Positions 19,239-26,943 of a stretch of DNA of 64,000 nucleotides are shown here, piece after piece. The DNA is from CAVPTL01 sp963727235. GTDB lineage: Bacteria > Actinomycetota > Thermoleophilia > Gaiellales > JAICJC01. The stretch spans positions 190,764 through 254,763 of the forward strand of contig CAVSFZ010000010.1 of NCBI GenBank assembly GCA_963727235.1. The letters are read 5' to 3'. The position numbers and the translations under genes are program-made. Position 1 is the stretch's first letter; every line of letters begins with the position of its first letter. Under the pieces are notes generated by a model. The model saw only the letters and a list, made by a program, of their open reading frames with translations. It did no database searches and was not told the DNA's origin.

Positions 19239-20788
19239 TGCTGGACGTTGCCATCCGGGGTGGGCTGGTGGTCAACCCCGAGGGCGCAGTAGCGGCCGAT
19301 GTCGGCGTCGAGGGCGGTCGGGTGGTGCTGGTCGGCGACGCCTCGGCTGCCTCCGCTCGCCTGGATCTCGACGCCACCGGCCTGAACGTGATGCCCGGCT
19401 TCGTTGATGCTCACTCCCATCTGGACATGGCGCTGTGGGACGAGCCGGTGCACCTCCCGACCTTGCACCAGGGTGTGACCACCGTCGTGCTGGGCCAGGA
19501 CGGCACCTCGATCGCCCCAGGCAGCGCTGCCACGATTGCCGGCATGCGCCACTACTTCTCGGCGGTCAACGGGCGGCATCCGAGCGTCGCCGCCGACTGG
19601 GGCTCGGTGGCCGGGTACCTCGATCGGGTGGATGGGGCGTCCACACTCAACGTCGCCTACCTGGTGCCCAACGGCAATCTGAGACTGGAGACGATCGGCT
19701 GGGACGGCCGGCCGGCCACCGCCGAGGAGCTGAGTGCGATGTCCGCCGCGCTGGCGGCGGGCCTCGAGCAGGGAGCGGTCGGCCTCTCCAGCGGCCTCGA
19801 CTACGTGCCGAGCATGTGTGCGGACACCTCCGAGCTGGCTCACCTGTGCGAGGTCGTGCGCGATGCGGGCGGGGTGTATGTCACCCACATGCGGGGGTAT
19901 GACGAGCGCAGCCCGGAAGGGTTCGCCGAGGTGGCCGAGATCGGGCGCGGAAGCGGCGTCAAGCTGCACATCTCGCACCTGATGGGGCGGGCCGAGCGGC
20001 ATCTGCCGGTGGTTGACCGGCTGGCCGGCGACGGCCTCGACGTGAGCTTCGACAGCTATCCCTATCTGGCCGGTTGCACCACTCTGGCGATGCTCGGTCT
20101 TCCGCCCGAGCTGCAGCAGCGTGGCCCCGAGCAGACGCTGGCGGCGTTGGCGGATGCCGATACCCGAGCGGCCCTGCGGCGAGACTGGTTCCCCGGCATG
20201 AGCCGCAACATCGGCGCGTTTCGGCTGACGTACGTTGCCGCTCCGGGACTCGAGCACCTGGAGGGGGTGAGCGTGTTCGAAGCGTGTGACACGCTCGGGC
20301 TGGACATCGCCGATCTGGTGTCCACGCTGCTGGTGGAAGGCGACCTGGCGGTCGGTGTGGTCGAGCCCAACGGCCTGAGTGACGCCGACCTGCGCGCCAC
20401 TCACCGCCATCCGCTGCACATGGCCGGCTCGGATGGGATCTACATCGGCTCCAGTCCGCATCCGCGGGGGTGGGGGACGTTTGCCCGCTACCTCGGCCGC
20501 TACGGGCGGGACCGCGGGGATTTCTCGTGGTGCGAGGCGGTGCGCCACCTGTCGACGGCCGCCGCCGAACGGTTCGGCCTGAGCGATCGCGGGCGGGTTG
20601 CCGTGGGGCAGTTCGCCGACGTGGTCGTGCTCGATCCTGGCACGGTGATCGACACCGCAACCTTCCAGCGGCCGAGGTCGCAGGCACTGGGGGTGCGGCA
20701 CGTGCTGGTCAACGGCGTCGGAGCGCTGATCGACGGTCGTCCCACCGGCAACCGCCCGGGACGGGCGTTGCGGCGGGGCGGCCGGTAA
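19238..20788 (+). CDS. N-acyl-D-amino-acid deacylase family amidohydrolase
   Basis: 516-residue amidohydrolase-superfamily enzyme of the D-aminoacylase/dihydroorotase-like branch. Metal-site motifs: GFVDAHSHLDM (about residue 57), VYVTHMRGYDER (about 210), LHISHLMGRAE (about 243), and MAGSDGIYIG (about 390) with the catalytic Asp. NVMPG before the HxH and the C-terminal GQFADVVVLDPGTVID are standard for the group. GTG start shares a base with the preceding TAG. Together with the ceramidase-like gene, it points to uptake and hydrolysis of N-acylated or D-amino-acid compounds brought in by the importer across the divergent promoter. Confidence 0.9.
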   Translation: MLDVAIRGGLVVNPEGAVAADVGVEGGRVVLVGDASAASARLDLDATGLNVMPGFVDAHSHLDMALWDEPVHLPTLHQGVTTVVLGQDGTSIAPGSAATIAGMRHYFSAVNGRHPSVAADWGSVAGYLDRVDGASTLNVAYLVPNGNLRLETIGWDGRPATAEELSAMSAALAAGLEQGAVGLSSGLDYVPSMCADTSELAHLCEVVRDAGGVYVTHMRGYDERSPEGFAEVAEIGRGSGVKLHISHLMGRAERHLPVVDRLAGDGLDVSFDSYPYLAGCTTLAMLGLPPELQQRGPEQTLAALADADTRAALRRDWFPGMSRNIGAFRLTYVAAPGLEHLEGVSVFEACDTLGLDIADLVSTLLVEGDLAVGVVEPNGLSDADLRATHRHPLHMAGSDGIYIGSSPHPRGWGTFARYLGRYGRDRGDFSWCEAVRHLSTAAAERFGLSDRGRVAVGQFADVVVLDPGTVIDTATFQRPRSQALGVRHVLVNGVGALIDGRPTGNRPGRALRRGGR

Positions 20789-20806
20789 GCCGCGCGGAGC
20801 GCGCTT
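20787..20806. terminator. Possible bidirectional terminator hairpin
   Basis: AAGCCGCGC and GCGCGCTT (one bulge) can pair around a three-base GGA loop. The stem sits exactly between two convergent stop codons (deacylase TAA 20786-20788 and phosphatase TGA 20806-20808). No T run follows on either strand, so factor-independent termination is uncertain. Confidence 0.35.
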
Positions 20807-21309
20807 CAGCCCAGCTCGCGCGGAACGACGTAGTCGGCCAGCCGCGCGTCCTGGTCACACTCAGCCCACGTCTCACCGCCGAGCTCGAGCGTCGCCAGCG
20901 CCGCAGTGGGGAACTTTGCCGCCAGCTGCGGCAGCCGTTCCCCGGTTGCCGCCAGCCGCAGCGCGAGGTCGTGCATGCCGGGGTTGTGACCGATCACCAT
21001 CACCGATCGGGCCGCATCCGGCACGCGCCGCAGGCGATCGATCAGCTCATCGTCGGACGCCCCGTACAGCTCGTCCTCGAACTCGACCGGCGGATCGCCG
21101 AGCGCCGGTCTGATCAGGTCCAGCGTCTGGCGGGTGCGAACGGCGGAGGAGCACAGCACCAGATCCACCTGCACGTCGCGGCTCTCGAGATACTTGGCGA
21201 TCGCTGCTGCGGCATGCACGCCGCGCGGCGCCAGCGGCCGTTGGTGGTCGGTCAACGAGCCGTCGTCCCAGCTGGATTTGGCGTGGCGCAGGAGGTACAG
21301 GGTGTGCAT
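20806..21309 (-). CDS. SixA-like histidine phosphatase
   Basis: 167 residues from ATG 21309. The start LYLLRHAKSSW carries the RHAK variant of the RHG catalytic motif typical of the SixA branch, followed by LCSSAVRTRQTLDL (phosphate-binding Arg) and VMVIGHNPGMHDLALRL with the second catalytic His. SixA acts on phosphohistidine in phosphorelay proteins in Escherichia coli, but the substrates of actinobacterial relatives are unclear. Divergent from the diacylglycerol-kinase-fold gene with about 70 bases between them. Confidence 0.88.
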   Translation of the reverse strand: MHTLYLLRHAKSSWDDGSLTDHQRPLAPRGVHAAAAIAKYLESRDVQVDLVLCSSAVRTRQTLDLIRPALGDPPVEFEDELYGASDDELIDRLRRVPDAARSVMVIGHNPGMHDLALRLAATGERLPQLAAKFPTAALATLELGGETWAECDQDARLADYVVPRELG

Positions 21310-21380
21310 CGTGTCCGGGTGGTCGTTGCCGGGGTGTCCCTGGAACTGTACGGTGTGCCAACCGCTTTTGGAGGTGCTTG

Positions 21381-22727
21381 GTGGCCGACCATGCTCAGAG
21401 CCGGCGCCGGCCGGCGGCGATACTCGCGCTGATCGCAGGGATCGCGGCGGTCGTGGCCGGCGTGGCGTCGCTTTCGCAAGGCTCGCTGGGCCGGTTTGTG
21501 ATCGTGGCCGTGGTGGCCGCTGCTGCGGTGGTGGGCATCTGGTACCTGATCGCCGGCCGGGGACCGGTGCGGATCGCCGGTGGTGTGATCGCGGTGGCGG
21601 CGTTGGTGGCGTTGCTGGTGTCGGTGCTGACCGCCCACAACAACGGCTGGCTGCTCGAGCTGTCGCTGCTGCTCGTGGTGATCTCGGCCGCGGCCGCGAG
21701 GAGTGCGCTGCGGCAGCCACCGGACTCCCCTCCACTGGACGGAAACTCGACGGTGGTGGGCGACCGGCCCCGCCACCCGGTGCTGATCATGAACCCGTGG
21801 TCGGGCGGCGGCAAGGTCGAGAAGTTCAACCTGGTCGAGGAGTGCCGCAAGCGCGGGATCGAGCCGGTCGTGCTCAGCCGTGGGGACGACCTGCTGCAGC
21901 TCGCACACGACGCCCTCGACCGCGGTGCCGACGTGATCGGCATGGCGGGTGGGGACGGCTCGCAGGCGCTGGTGGCGTCGGTGGCGTCCGCCCGCGATGT
22001 CGCCCACGTATGCATTCCCGCCGGCACCCGCAACCACTTCGCCTTGGATCTGGGGCTTGATCGCGACGACGTGGTGGGAGCCCTGGACGCCTTCGGGGAG
22101 GCGGTGGAGCGACGGATCGACCTGGCCACCGTCAACGGGCGGGTGTTCGTCAACAACGCCTCGATGGGGGTGTACGCCAAGATCGTGCAGTCGCCGGAGT
22201 ACCGCGAGGCGAAGCTGAAGACCGCCGCGGCGATGCTTCCGGACATGCTCGGGCCCGAGGCCGAGCCGTTCGACCTGCGCTTCACCGGTCCCGACGGTGA
22301 GCAGATCCCGACGGCGCACATGATCCTGGTCTCGAACGACCCCTACGAGCTTCACCACCTCGACGGCCGCGGCACCAGGGAACGGCTGGATGCGGGCACC
22401 CTCGGCGTGGTCGCCGCCAGAATCGCGGGCGCGGCAGACGCGGTCGAGTTCACCGGCCTCGAGTCGGTCGGCAGGGTCCGGAGTTTCCACGGCTGGCTGG
22501 AGTGGGAAACGCCGCGGTTTCAGATCGACTCGGGCGACGCCGTCGAGATCGGGATCGACGGCGAGGCGATGTCGCTGGAACCGCCGCTGGTGTTCGAGTC
22601 GCACCCGGGAGCGCTGCGGGTGCGCATCCCCATGCACGCGGTCGGGGTGTCTCCGGCGGCTCTGAGCATGCCGGGGCCGCGCCTGGTCGTGCAGGAGCTG
22701 GTGGCGATCGCCTGCGGCCGCGGCTAG
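21381..22727 (+). CDS. Diacylglycerol/lipid-kinase-fold protein with N-terminal membrane domain
   Basis: 448 residues. GTG 21381 is preferred over TTG 21378 because GGAGG ends six bases upstream. Residues 12-105 hold about four hydrophobic spans (AAILALIAGIAAVVAGVA, FVIVAVVAAAAVVGIWYL and two more). From about 128 a DAGK catalytic domain follows: VLIMNPWSGGGKVEKFNLVE, GMAGGDGSQALVASVA (the GGDGT-like nucleotide motif, here GGDGS), CIPAGTRNHFALDLGL and VFVNNASMGVYA. It probably phosphorylates a lipid or sphingoid-like substrate at the membrane. The lipid theme continues in the convergent PAP2 gene, which it overlaps at the 3' end. Confidence 0.88.
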   Translation: MADHAQSRRRPAAILALIAGIAAVVAGVASLSQGSLGRFVIVAVVAAAAVVGIWYLIAGRGPVRIAGGVIAVAALVALLVSVLTAHNNGWLLELSLLLVVISAAAARSALRQPPDSPPLDGNSTVVGDRPRHPVLIMNPWSGGGKVEKFNLVEECRKRGIEPVVLSRGDDLLQLAHDALDRGADVIGMAGGDGSQALVASVASARDVAHVCIPAGTRNHFALDLGLDRDDVVGALDAFGEAVERRIDLATVNGRVFVNNASMGVYAKIVQSPEYREAKLKTAAAMLPDMLGPEAEPFDLRFTGPDGEQIPTAHMILVSNDPYELHHLDGRGTRERLDAGTLGVVAARIAGAADAVEFTGLESVGRVRSFHGWLEWETPRFQIDSGDAVEIGIDGEAMSLEPPLVFESHPGALRVRIPMHAVGVSPAALSMPGPRLVVQELVAIACGRG

Positions 22728-23236
22728 CTGCGCCTGGCCACGGCGAACGTCGCCAGGCTGACTCCGCCGCCCAGGAGCGCACCCGCGGTCACGTCCGTCA
22801 GCCAGTGGGCCTGAAGGTGGGTGCGGCTCCAGCCCATGCCCAGCGTCCCGGCAGCGGCCCCCGCCCACATCCACCGCTTGGCCGGCCGCTCTTCCGACGC
22901 CAGCAGCACCAGCGCGACCGAGGTGGCTGCCGCATATGCGGCGTGACCCGACGGGAACGACGTGCCGAACGGGTCCACCCGTGCGATCGCCGGACGCTCC
23001 CGGTCGACCACCAGCTTGACAGCGTTGACGGCCAGCGGGGTGAGCGCTTCCGCGGCGGCGAACGCGGCCAGCCCCCGCCATCGCCTGCGCCGGGCGAGGA
23101 GCAGTCCGATCGTCCCCATGGTGGCACCCCGCACGGCGCCGCGACCCCAGCGGTCGAACTCCAACGCCACCCGATCCAGAGGGCCGGCAGGGGTCTTCAG
23201 CATCGTCTCCGACCACTGCCGATCGAGCCTCGTCAT
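22724..23236 (-). CDS. PAP2 superfamily phosphatase
   Basis: 170-residue membrane phosphatase. The three-part active-site signature is complete: KLVVDRERP, SFPSGHAAYAAA, and SRTHLQAHWLTDVTAG. Several hydrophobic spans surround it. Likely dephosphorylates an isoprenoid or phosphatidate lipid at the outer membrane face. Last gene of a minus-strand run after the diguanylate cyclase (18-base gap). Confidence 0.9.
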   Translation of the reverse strand: MTRLDRQWSETMLKTPAGPLDRVALEFDRWGRGAVRGATMGTIGLLLARRRRWRGLAAFAAAEALTPLAVNAVKLVVDRERPAIARVDPFGTSFPSGHAAYAAATSVALVLLASEERPAKRWMWAGAAAGTLGMGWSRTHLQAHWLTDVTAGALLGGGVSLATFAVARRS

Positions 23237-23253
23237 CGGCCGAGCGTATCCGG

Positions 23254-24291
23254 TCAGGCCGCGTCGGCGATGCGGACGCCGCTCTTGCCGGTGGTCTTGG
23301 CCACCCGCAGCGCGTTGTCGGCGCGACCCACGATGTCGAGATGCGACTGGTTGGCGGCCGGGTTGACGGTGATCCCCACCGACGCCGACAGCCCGGCGGT
23401 GTCCTGCAGGCTGGTGATCAGGCGCTGGGCGATCATCTCGACGTCCGCAGCGCTGGCGTTGGGGAACACCAGCGCGAACTCGTCGCCGCCGATGCGCCCG
23501 GCGAGGTCGCCGGATCGGGTCAGGTGCACCAGCGCCCGGGCGACCCGGCGCAGCGTCTCGTCACCGTGCAGATGCCCGTACTGGTCGTTGTGGGCCTTGA
23601 AGTCGTCCAGATCCGCGACCAGCACCGCCATCGGCTCACCGGTCTCCACCGACCGCTGATGCTGGAGCTCCAGCGCCTCATAGAAAGCCCGGTGGTTGAG
23701 CAGCCCTGTGAGTGGGTCGCGGTCGGCCAGGTCACGCAGCTCGGCGACCAGCTGGGCGTTTCGCACCGACACGGCCGCCAAGGTCGCGAGTGCCTGGCAC
23801 AGGCGCACGTCGGTGACGGCCCACGGCTCGGCCGAGTTGTAGTCGATCACCTCGATCACGCCCACGGCGTCGCCGCCGACGACCAGCGGGAACGACACCC
23901 AGGTCTGCCACTGCCACTCGGCCAGCTGCTCGCGCACTCGGTCGGGCAGACCCTGATCCGCCGCCCGGTACTCCAGGTAGCCGTCGCGGTGGTGCAGCAG
24001 GTCGCGCATGCCGGGATAGTCGTCGAGCGGGTAGCGCTTGCCGCGCTCCTCCTCCTCGGGCCAGGTGTCGGCATACCCCACAGCGACGACCACCAGCTGG
24101 TCGCCCACGGGGTCCCAGGTCGAGATCGTGCACTCGGACGCTCGGGCCACCGTCGAGGTCAGCTCGCGCGCGAGGGTATCCAGCACGCCGTCGACCGTGT
24201 TCGCCTCCGCCAGCGCCAGCGCGATCCGGACCAGCACGCCGTCGCCGTCGACGAACGGCGGGGCCGGATCGCGGTGCCGTCGAATCCACAT
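23254..24291 (-). CDS. GAF-GGDEF diguanylate cyclase
   Basis: 345 residues: GAF-type sensor at about 20-170 (ARASECTISTWDPVGDQLVVV through WVSFPLVVGGDAVGVIEVIDY), then a GGDEF domain at about 180-340. DRDPLTGLLNHRAFYEAL, DLDDFKAHNDQYGHLHGDETL and GRIGGDEFALVF are intact, so synthesis of cyclic di-GMP from GTP is expected. An RSGD sequence sits exactly five residues before GGDEF, the position of the allosteric inhibition site. No membrane span. It lies downstream of the orphan hydrogenase small subunit on the same strand, separated by repeat copy B. Confidence 0.93.
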   Translation of the reverse strand: MWIRRHRDPAPPFVDGDGVLVRIALALAEANTVDGVLDTLARELTSTVARASECTISTWDPVGDQLVVVAVGYADTWPEEEERGKRYPLDDYPGMRDLLHHRDGYLEYRAADQGLPDRVREQLAEWQWQTWVSFPLVVGGDAVGVIEVIDYNSAEPWAVTDVRLCQALATLAAVSVRNAQLVAELRDLADRDPLTGLLNHRAFYEALELQHQRSVETGEPMAVLVADLDDFKAHNDQYGHLHGDETLRRVARALVHLTRSGDLAGRIGGDEFALVFPNASAADVEMIAQRLITSLQDTAGLSASVGITVNPAANQSHLDIVGRADNALRVAKTTGKSGVRIADAA

Positions 24292-24330
24292 ACCGTCTCT
24301 ATCGGCAGAATCGCGAAATCAGTGGAGGCG

Positions 24331-24363
24331 GTGAATAAAAGGTGCCTGGCACCATTTATTCAC
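24331..24363. repeat. Palindromic repeat copy B
   Basis: GTGAATAAAAGGTGCC followed by TGGCACCATTTATTCAC, one mismatch from a perfect 16-bp stem. On the minus strand it supplies the TAA stop (24356-24358) of the orphan hydrogenase small subunit. The rest of the 65-base gap to the GGDEF start holds nothing else I recognise. Confidence 0.88.
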
Positions 24364-25396
24364 TGGGTTCGTATCCGCTGGTGACGCGCTCTCCCGGCCG
24401 GCGCCACACCGGTTCGACGTCGAAGTGGCGGCGGATCCGGCGCTCGCGCAGATGCTTCACGAACGCACCGTGGGTGAATCGCGAGGTCTTGGCATACAGC
24501 CGGGCGCCGATGTCCGGCTCCACGAACGGCATGTACTTGTCGGGGAAGCCCGGCATGGTGCACGCCATGCAGATCCCGCCCACGTTGGGGCAGCCGCCGA
24601 CGCCGTTGACCCAGCCTCTGATCGGCACGTTGCACCTGACCACCGGCCCGCTGCAGCCGAGCTTGACCAGGCAACGGCCGTCTCCGTGGCTCTCGGAGAA
24701 CTCGCCGTGCTCGGCGTACCCCGCGCGATCGCAGCTCTCGTGCACCGTGCGACCGAAGATTCGCCACGGTCGGCCCTGGTCGTCCAGTTCCAGCGCCGGG
24801 CCCATCCCCGCCATCTGCAGCACCATGCACAGCAGGGTTTCGGTGATGTTGTCCGGCTGCACCGGGCAGCCCGGCAGGTTGACGATTGGCAGGCCGAGCC
24901 GCGATGTCCAGTCCCAGCCCAGGTAATCCCGCAGGCCCATCGCACCGGTGGGGTTGTTGCGCATCGCCGGTACCCCACCGTAGGCCGCGCACGTCCCCAG
25001 CGCGAGCACGGCGGACGCCTTCGGTGCCAAGCGGTCGAGCCACGTGGTGGTCAGGATCGGCTGCCCGGTGGAGGGATCGACGCCCATCCCCGCCCAGTGG
25101 CCTTGGCCGTTGACCTGTTCGTTGGGAACCGAGCCTTCGAGCACCAGGATGAACGGGTCGAGGTCGCCCTGCGCGGCGTCTCGGAACGCCTGCAGGAAGT
25201 CGTCGCCGGTCTCGAACGCGAACACGGGGTTGTACAGGATCACCGGCGGCATACCCGGAAGAGCCCCCCGCAAGAGGTCCTCGAGACTGGGGCTGGTGGC
25301 TGCTGTCATCGCGATCGAATCGCCGTCGCAGCCCAATCCGCTGGTGATCCAAAGGACACTCACCGGCCCGCGACTCGAGCTGGAGCCGCCCCTCAC
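24356..25396 (-). CDS. Orphan [NiFe] hydrogenase small subunit, group 1h-like (second hhyS paralogue)
   Basis: 346 residues, close paralogue of the HhyS encoded at 29168-30226. The proximal-cluster region is LGCDGDS with the C-x-G-D arrangement that in group 1h enzymes gives three-Cys/one-Asp ligation, followed by LALGTCAAYGG and NLPGCPVQPDN. The medial and distal cluster cysteines are also present (HESCDRAGY, CLVKLGC, GGCPNVGGICMACTMPGFPDK). All ligands are therefore retained and the protein should be functional. No large-subunit gene adjoins it: upstream is a Crp-type regulator, overlapping by four bases (GTGA), and downstream a repeat then the GGDEF gene. It may replace HhyS in an alternative dimer, or serve as an Fe-S electron carrier or sensor. 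Confidence 0.9.
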   Translation of the reverse strand: MRGGSSSSRGPVSVLWITSGLGCDGDSIAMTAATSPSLEDLLRGALPGMPPVILYNPVFAFETGDDFLQAFRDAAQGDLDPFILVLEGSVPNEQVNGQGHWAGMGVDPSTGQPILTTTWLDRLAPKASAVLALGTCAAYGGVPAMRNNPTGAMGLRDYLGWDWTSRLGLPIVNLPGCPVQPDNITETLLCMVLQMAGMGPALELDDQGRPWRIFGRTVHESCDRAGYAEHGEFSESHGDGRCLVKLGCSGPVVRCNVPIRGWVNGVGGCPNVGGICMACTMPGFPDKYMPFVEPDIGARLYAKTSRFTHGAFVKHLRERRIRRHFDVEPVWRRPGERVTSGYEPSE

Positions 25397-26262
25397 GCGC
25401 TGGTCACGATCCGCTTTTGATCGAGGTCGGCTGTGCGATCGATCAGCGCCTCGATGTGTTGCTCGAGGCCGCCGTGGAGGTGCCAGTCGCCGGCTTTGCC
25501 GGTGACCAGCCCGGCCCGCGCAAGCCGTCCCAGTGCGTGGGAGATGGACGGCCGTTCAGCGGCGACCAGCTGACCCAGCAGCCGGTGCGTGAGCGGCAGC
25601 GTCAGCCGCAGGCCGGCCGGCTCCACCCGGCCCCAGCGACCGGCCAGATGCCACAGCAGCAGCACCAGCCGCACGTCCAGCCGCGGCTGGCACGAGATCG
25701 CGCGCAGCACCGCGAGATCGCCCGCGCGGCGCTCTGATCGGCGTAGCAGCGCCTGGGCGATCTGCGGCCAGGGCAGCACCCGCTGGGCGAACTCATCGTC
25801 CAGCAGCGCGAACCTGCTGGTGGTGAGCACTCGCCAGGAGGCGTCTCGCTCGATCATGTCATCGACGCTCTGGCACTGCGGCTGCACCAGATCCCCGGAG
25901 CCCAGAAGCTCGGTCACGGTGCGATCAGCGACTCGTGTCTGCACGGCCATCAGCCCGTCGAGCAGCAGCAGCCCCGGCCCGTGCCCGACGGCGTCCAGCC
26001 ACGGCTCGAGGTCGCACTCTCCCGGCTTTGCATCCAGCGCCTTGGCGGTTGCCACCCGCCCGGCCCCCAGACGCATGCGGATGTCGAGCTCCTGGGCGAG
26101 GTCGTCGTCGGCCTCGAGCACGTAGGTGTACAGCGGGGGCGACTCCGGCCGGCGCGCGCGCACCGAGAGTTCCGACCACCGAGAGGACTCTTCCGTCGAA
26201 TGATCGCGGTGATCGATACCCCTGCCCGCCCTTCGAGTTCCTCGGATCGTGGTGGCGAGCAT
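25393..26262 (-). CDS. Crp/Fnr-family transcriptional regulator
   Basis: Up to 289 residues; the true start is uncertain because the first ~45 residues are low-complexity and no ribosome site precedes ATG 26262 (GTG 26121 is another candidate). A cNMP-binding beta-roll is seen in GPGLLLLDGLMAVQTRVADRTVTELLGSGDLVQP, then a helical linker and a C-terminal winged helix (LRLTLPLTHRLLGQLVAAERPSISHALGRLARAGLV). No Fnr-type cysteine cluster. It is co-transcribed with the orphan small subunit and divergent from the hydrogenase operon; two palindromes in the shared promoter are likely its sites, making it the probable regulator of H2 oxidation genes. Confidence 0.82.
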   Translation of the reverse strand: MLATTIRGTRRAGRGIDHRDHSTEESSRWSELSVRARRPESPPLYTYVLEADDDLAQELDIRMRLGAGRVATAKALDAKPGECDLEPWLDAVGHGPGLLLLDGLMAVQTRVADRTVTELLGSGDLVQPQCQSVDDMIERDASWRVLTTSRFALLDDEFAQRVLPWPQIAQALLRRSERRAGDLAVLRAISCQPRLDVRLVLLLWHLAGRWGRVEPAGLRLTLPLTHRLLGQLVAAERPSISHALGRLARAGLVTGKAGDWHLHGGLEQHIEALIDRTADLDQKRIVTSA

Positions 26263-26297
26263 ACCCAGTTGGGCGTTTCTCGTATCGGAAATTGCAG

Positions 26298-26337
26298 GTA
26301 ATCAGGATTACACCCCCTATGGGTAATCGGCCTTACC
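26298..26337. promoter_or_regulatory. Twin palindromic operator in the crp/hyp divergent promoter
   Basis: Site 1, GTAATCAGGATTAC (26298-26311), is a perfect inverted repeat with a two-base centre. Site 2, GGTAATCGGCCTTACC (26322-26337), keeps the GGTAA/TTACC arms. Their centres are 25 bases apart. Both lie in the 160-base gap between the Crp-type regulator and hypC, about 86 bases before the hypC ATG. The TAATC/GATTA arms resemble Crp/Fnr half-sites, so autoregulation and control of the hydrogenase operon by the adjacent regulator is the simplest reading. No convincing -35/-10 pair was identified in the gap. Confidence 0.6.
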
Positions 26338-26422
26338 CCGCATGAAATGGCTGATTTTCGGTACCTGGGGGAGTGGTAGAACAGGTCTGTCTCAATGACC
26401 ACGTGAGGGAGAGGCTCGATCT

Positions 26423-26698
26423 ATGTGTCTCGCAATTCCGGGACAGATCGTGGAGGTGGTCGACGACGAGCGGCGGCTGGCGAAGGTCGACGTTGCGGGT
26501 GTGCGGCGCAACGTCAACATCGGGCTGCTCGACGTCGACGGAGGCGTGGGCCCGGGCGACTGGGTGCTGATCCACGTCGGGTTTGCGATCTCGCAGGTCG
26601 ACGAGGAGGAAGCACGTGCCACCCGTGATCTGCTCGAGCGCATGGGTGAGGACTACGAGCGCGAGCTGGAAGAGCTCAGGGAGAGCGTGATCGAGTGA
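26423..26698 (+). CDS. hypC: Hydrogenase maturation chaperone HypC
   Basis: 91 residues beginning MCLAIPGQIVEV, the invariant HypC start whose Cys2 binds the iron centre carried between HypD and the hydrogenase large-subunit precursor. VRRNVNIGLLD and VGPGDWVLIHVGFAISQVDEEEA complete the family pattern. GAGGGAGAGG lies just upstream of ATG 26423. First gene of a 16-gene operon and nearest to the divergent promoter. Confidence 0.96.
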   Translation: MCLAIPGQIVEVVDDERRLAKVDVAGVRRNVNIGLLDVDGGVGPGDWVLIHVGFAISQVDEEEARATRDLLERMGEDYERELEELRESVIE

Positions 26699-26943
26699 CC
26701 GGTCCCCTGCAGTTCGGTGTTGCCTGCGATTCCGATCACTGCATCACCTGCGCCGATGACGGCGTTCCCATGACGGTGCTCCAAGTCGACCCGCCCGGCG
26801 CGCTGGCGCACTGCGCCGACGACGCCGGCGCCGAGAGCGCGGTCGAGATCACCCTGGTCGAGCCGGTCGCGGTGGGCGATCAGGTGCTCGTGCATGCGGG
26901 CGTCGCCATCGCCCATCTCCATCTGACGGAGGTTCGCGCATGA
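26695..26943 (+). CDS. HypC/HupF-like small protein with CITCADDG motif
   Basis: 82 residues from GTG 26695, overlapping the hypC stop (GTGA). The C-terminal half (EPVAVGDQVLVHAGVAIAHL) matches HypC, but the start lacks MCLA and instead has CDSDHCITCADDGVPM with three cysteines. Proteins of this layout accompany hypC in other actinobacterial hydrogenase clusters. It could be a second iron-centre chaperone specific for one large subunit or act in protecting the centre in air; function is not established here. ATG of hypD overlaps its stop. Confidence 0.8.
   Translation: MTGPLQFGVACDSDHCITCADDGVPMTVLQVDPPGALAHCADDAGAESAVEITLVEPVAVGDQVLVHAGVAIAHLHLTEVRA

Noticed and set aside
21252..23216. 654-codon minus-strand open frame opposite the lipid-kinase gene
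   Set aside because: Low-complexity Arg/His-rich translation, opposite a gene with intact catalytic motifs.
24356..25396. Orphan hydrogenase small subunit as a pseudogene
   Set aside because: Full length, in frame, every Fe-S ligand conserved and coupled to the regulator gene.
25950..26402. Minus-strand open frame running through the crp/hypC gap
   Set aside because: It is in another frame than the regulator, lacks motifs and would cover the operator-like palindromes.
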